Shown here one piece after another: positions 4,537 to 5,283 of a DNA stretch of 5,283 nucleotides. Within the stretch, counting starts at the first letter, position 1, and each line of letters opens with the position of its first letter. The notes beneath the pieces were generated by a model that worked only from the letters and a program-made list of their open reading frames with translations, was not told the DNA's origin and did no database searches. This stretch comes from Thermoplasmata archaeon. GTDB taxonomy: Archaea; Thermoplasmatota; Thermoplasmata; RBG-16-68-12. The position numbers and the translations under genes are program-made. The DNA lies in NCBI GenBank assembly GCA_013329855.1, contig DUJI01000051.1:1-5283 (forward strand). The letters run 5' to 3'.

Positions 4537-5283
4537 TTGGCGAGCGGGGACGGGGTCAGCCGCGACGGGAAGCTCATCTTCCTGGAGAAGACCGTGCGGA
4601 CCGTGCCGTACGGGTTCCTGAGCGTGGCCTTCTCCCTGTACCTCGAGTACCTCGGTTTCTCGCTCGTTCAGATTGGCATCGTCCTGACGCTGACCATCCT
4701 CAGCAGCGCCCTCTACACCTTCGTGATCAGCTTCGTCGCGGATCGTATCGGGCGGCGCCGGACGCTCGTCTTCTTCGCGCTCACGGACTTCGTGGCGGGT
4801 GCGCTGCTCTTCAGTTCGTTCACGTGGTGGGCTCCCGTCCTGGCGGGGATCGTGGGCAACATGACCGTCGGCGCGGGGGAGGTCGGGCCGTTCCTCTCCC
4901 TGGAGCAGGCGATGCTCCCGCGGACCTGCTCCACAGATCGCCGGACATTCGCGTTCAGCATCTACAACTTCGTGGGGTACGGCGCGTCCGCGATCGGGGC
5001 GGGGCTCGCGGGCCTCGCGTCCGTCCCGTCGCCCGAGCAGCTCCGGCCCTTCTTTCTGGGGTACCTGGCCTCCGGACTGCTCGGGGCCTTCCTGTACACG
5101 CGGCTGTCGAAGCAGGTGGAGACCGAGGGTGCGCCGAGGACGCGCGCGGTCCTCTCGCCGAAGTCCCGGCCCATCGTGTACCGCCTCTCCGCCCTGTTCG
5201 CCCTCGACTCGTTCGGAGGCGGCTTCATCGGCGGGAACATCCTGTCCCTGTACTTCGCGGACCGCTTCGGACTTCGCCTGGCC
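4537..5283 (+). CDS. Major facilitator superfamily transporter, N-terminal ~249 residues (partial at right edge)
   Basis: A polytopic membrane protein. Hydrophobic segments lie at roughly residues 23-40, 46-66, 76-95, 99-121, 138-162, 170-190 and 220-245, so about seven of the usual twelve helices are in the window. The MFS motif A between helices 2 and 3 is clear: FVADRIGRRR at 66-75. GPFLSLEQAMLP (117-128) at the end of helix 4 and FALDSFGGGFIGG at the start of helix 7 resemble a prokaryotic MFS_1 subgroup with unassigned substrates. Most full-length members are ~400 residues, so about 150 residues are missing. The start is TTG with GGGAGG upstream. It lies 115 nt after the preceding gene and beyond a terminator, so it is probably transcribed separately, though I see no convincing TATA box in that gap. 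The substrate cannot be inferred. Confidence 0.88.
   Translation, partial: MASGDGVSRDGKLIFLEKTVRTVPYGFLSVAFSLYLEYLGFSLVQIGIVLTLTILSSALYTFVISFVADRIGRRRTLVFFALTDFVAGALLFSSFTWWAPVLAGIVGNMTVGAGEVGPFLSLEQAMLPRTCSTDRRTFAFSIYNFVGYGASAIGAGLAGLASVPSPEQLRPFFLGYLASGLLGAFLYTRLSKQVETEGAPRTRAVLSPKSRPIVYRLSALFALDSFGGGFIGGNILSLYFADRFGLRLA

Noticed and set aside
3636..4577. Minus-strand open frame (313 codons) under the exported-protein gene
   Set aside because: It is antisense to a gene with a signal sequence, Shine-Dalgarno site and terminator, and its product is Arg/Gly/Pro-rich and low in motifs.
1..5283. CRISPR array, tRNA, rRNA, insertion sequence or defence island
   Set aside because: I saw no regularly spaced repeats, no cloverleaf-like segment, no transposase motif and no flanking inverted repeats with target duplications. 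The genes present are metabolic, transport and surface proteins plus the chimera.

Overview
The window is a GC-rich stretch with compact, mostly divergent transcription units. It is most likely from an archaeon, and I lean towards a high-GC Thermoplasmatota-type or other euryarchaeal genome, possibly metagenome-derived. The archaeal reading rests on three things. AT-rich TATA-like boxes (TTTATA, TTAAATA) stand out from the GC-rich background at the right distance upstream of three genes. One gene begins as an Lhr-type helicase of the sort common in archaea. CheC-like sequence is also common in chemotactic archaea. This placement is inference; no rRNA or tRNA gene is present to confirm it.

Layout. 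1-876 (minus, runs off the left edge): an ORF whose first ~219-228 residues are the RecA1 domain of an Lhr-like superfamily 2 helicase. The frame then passes without a stop into the second half of a CheC-type chemotaxis phosphatase. 877-1106: intergenic region with two divergent promoters. 1107-1361 (plus): an 84-residue protein with a clear twin-arginine signal. 1384-2235 and 2285-3454 (both minus): 3-hydroxybutyryl-CoA dehydrogenase, with an acetyl-CoA acetyltransferase-type thiolase upstream of it in the same transcriptional direction. 3455-3629: divergent promoter region. 3630-4421 (plus): an unrecognised exported or membrane-anchored protein, followed by a hairpin plus T-tract terminator whose loop contains the stop codon. 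4537-5283 (plus, runs off the right edge): the first ~249 residues of a major facilitator transporter, probably starting at TTG.

The thiolase and dehydrogenase form a natural two-gene C4 module: 2 acetyl-CoA <-> acetoacetyl-CoA <-> 3-hydroxybutyryl-CoA, run either as the last steps of beta-oxidation or in the synthetic direction. The other genes have no obvious link to it.

The most unusual feature is the helicase/CheC chimera at the left end. The two families share a short PLEEV-x-x-LLG-like stretch exactly at the join. This fits either a real recombination or an assembly join through a short repeat. I see no CRISPR array, tRNA, rRNA, insertion sequence or defence system.
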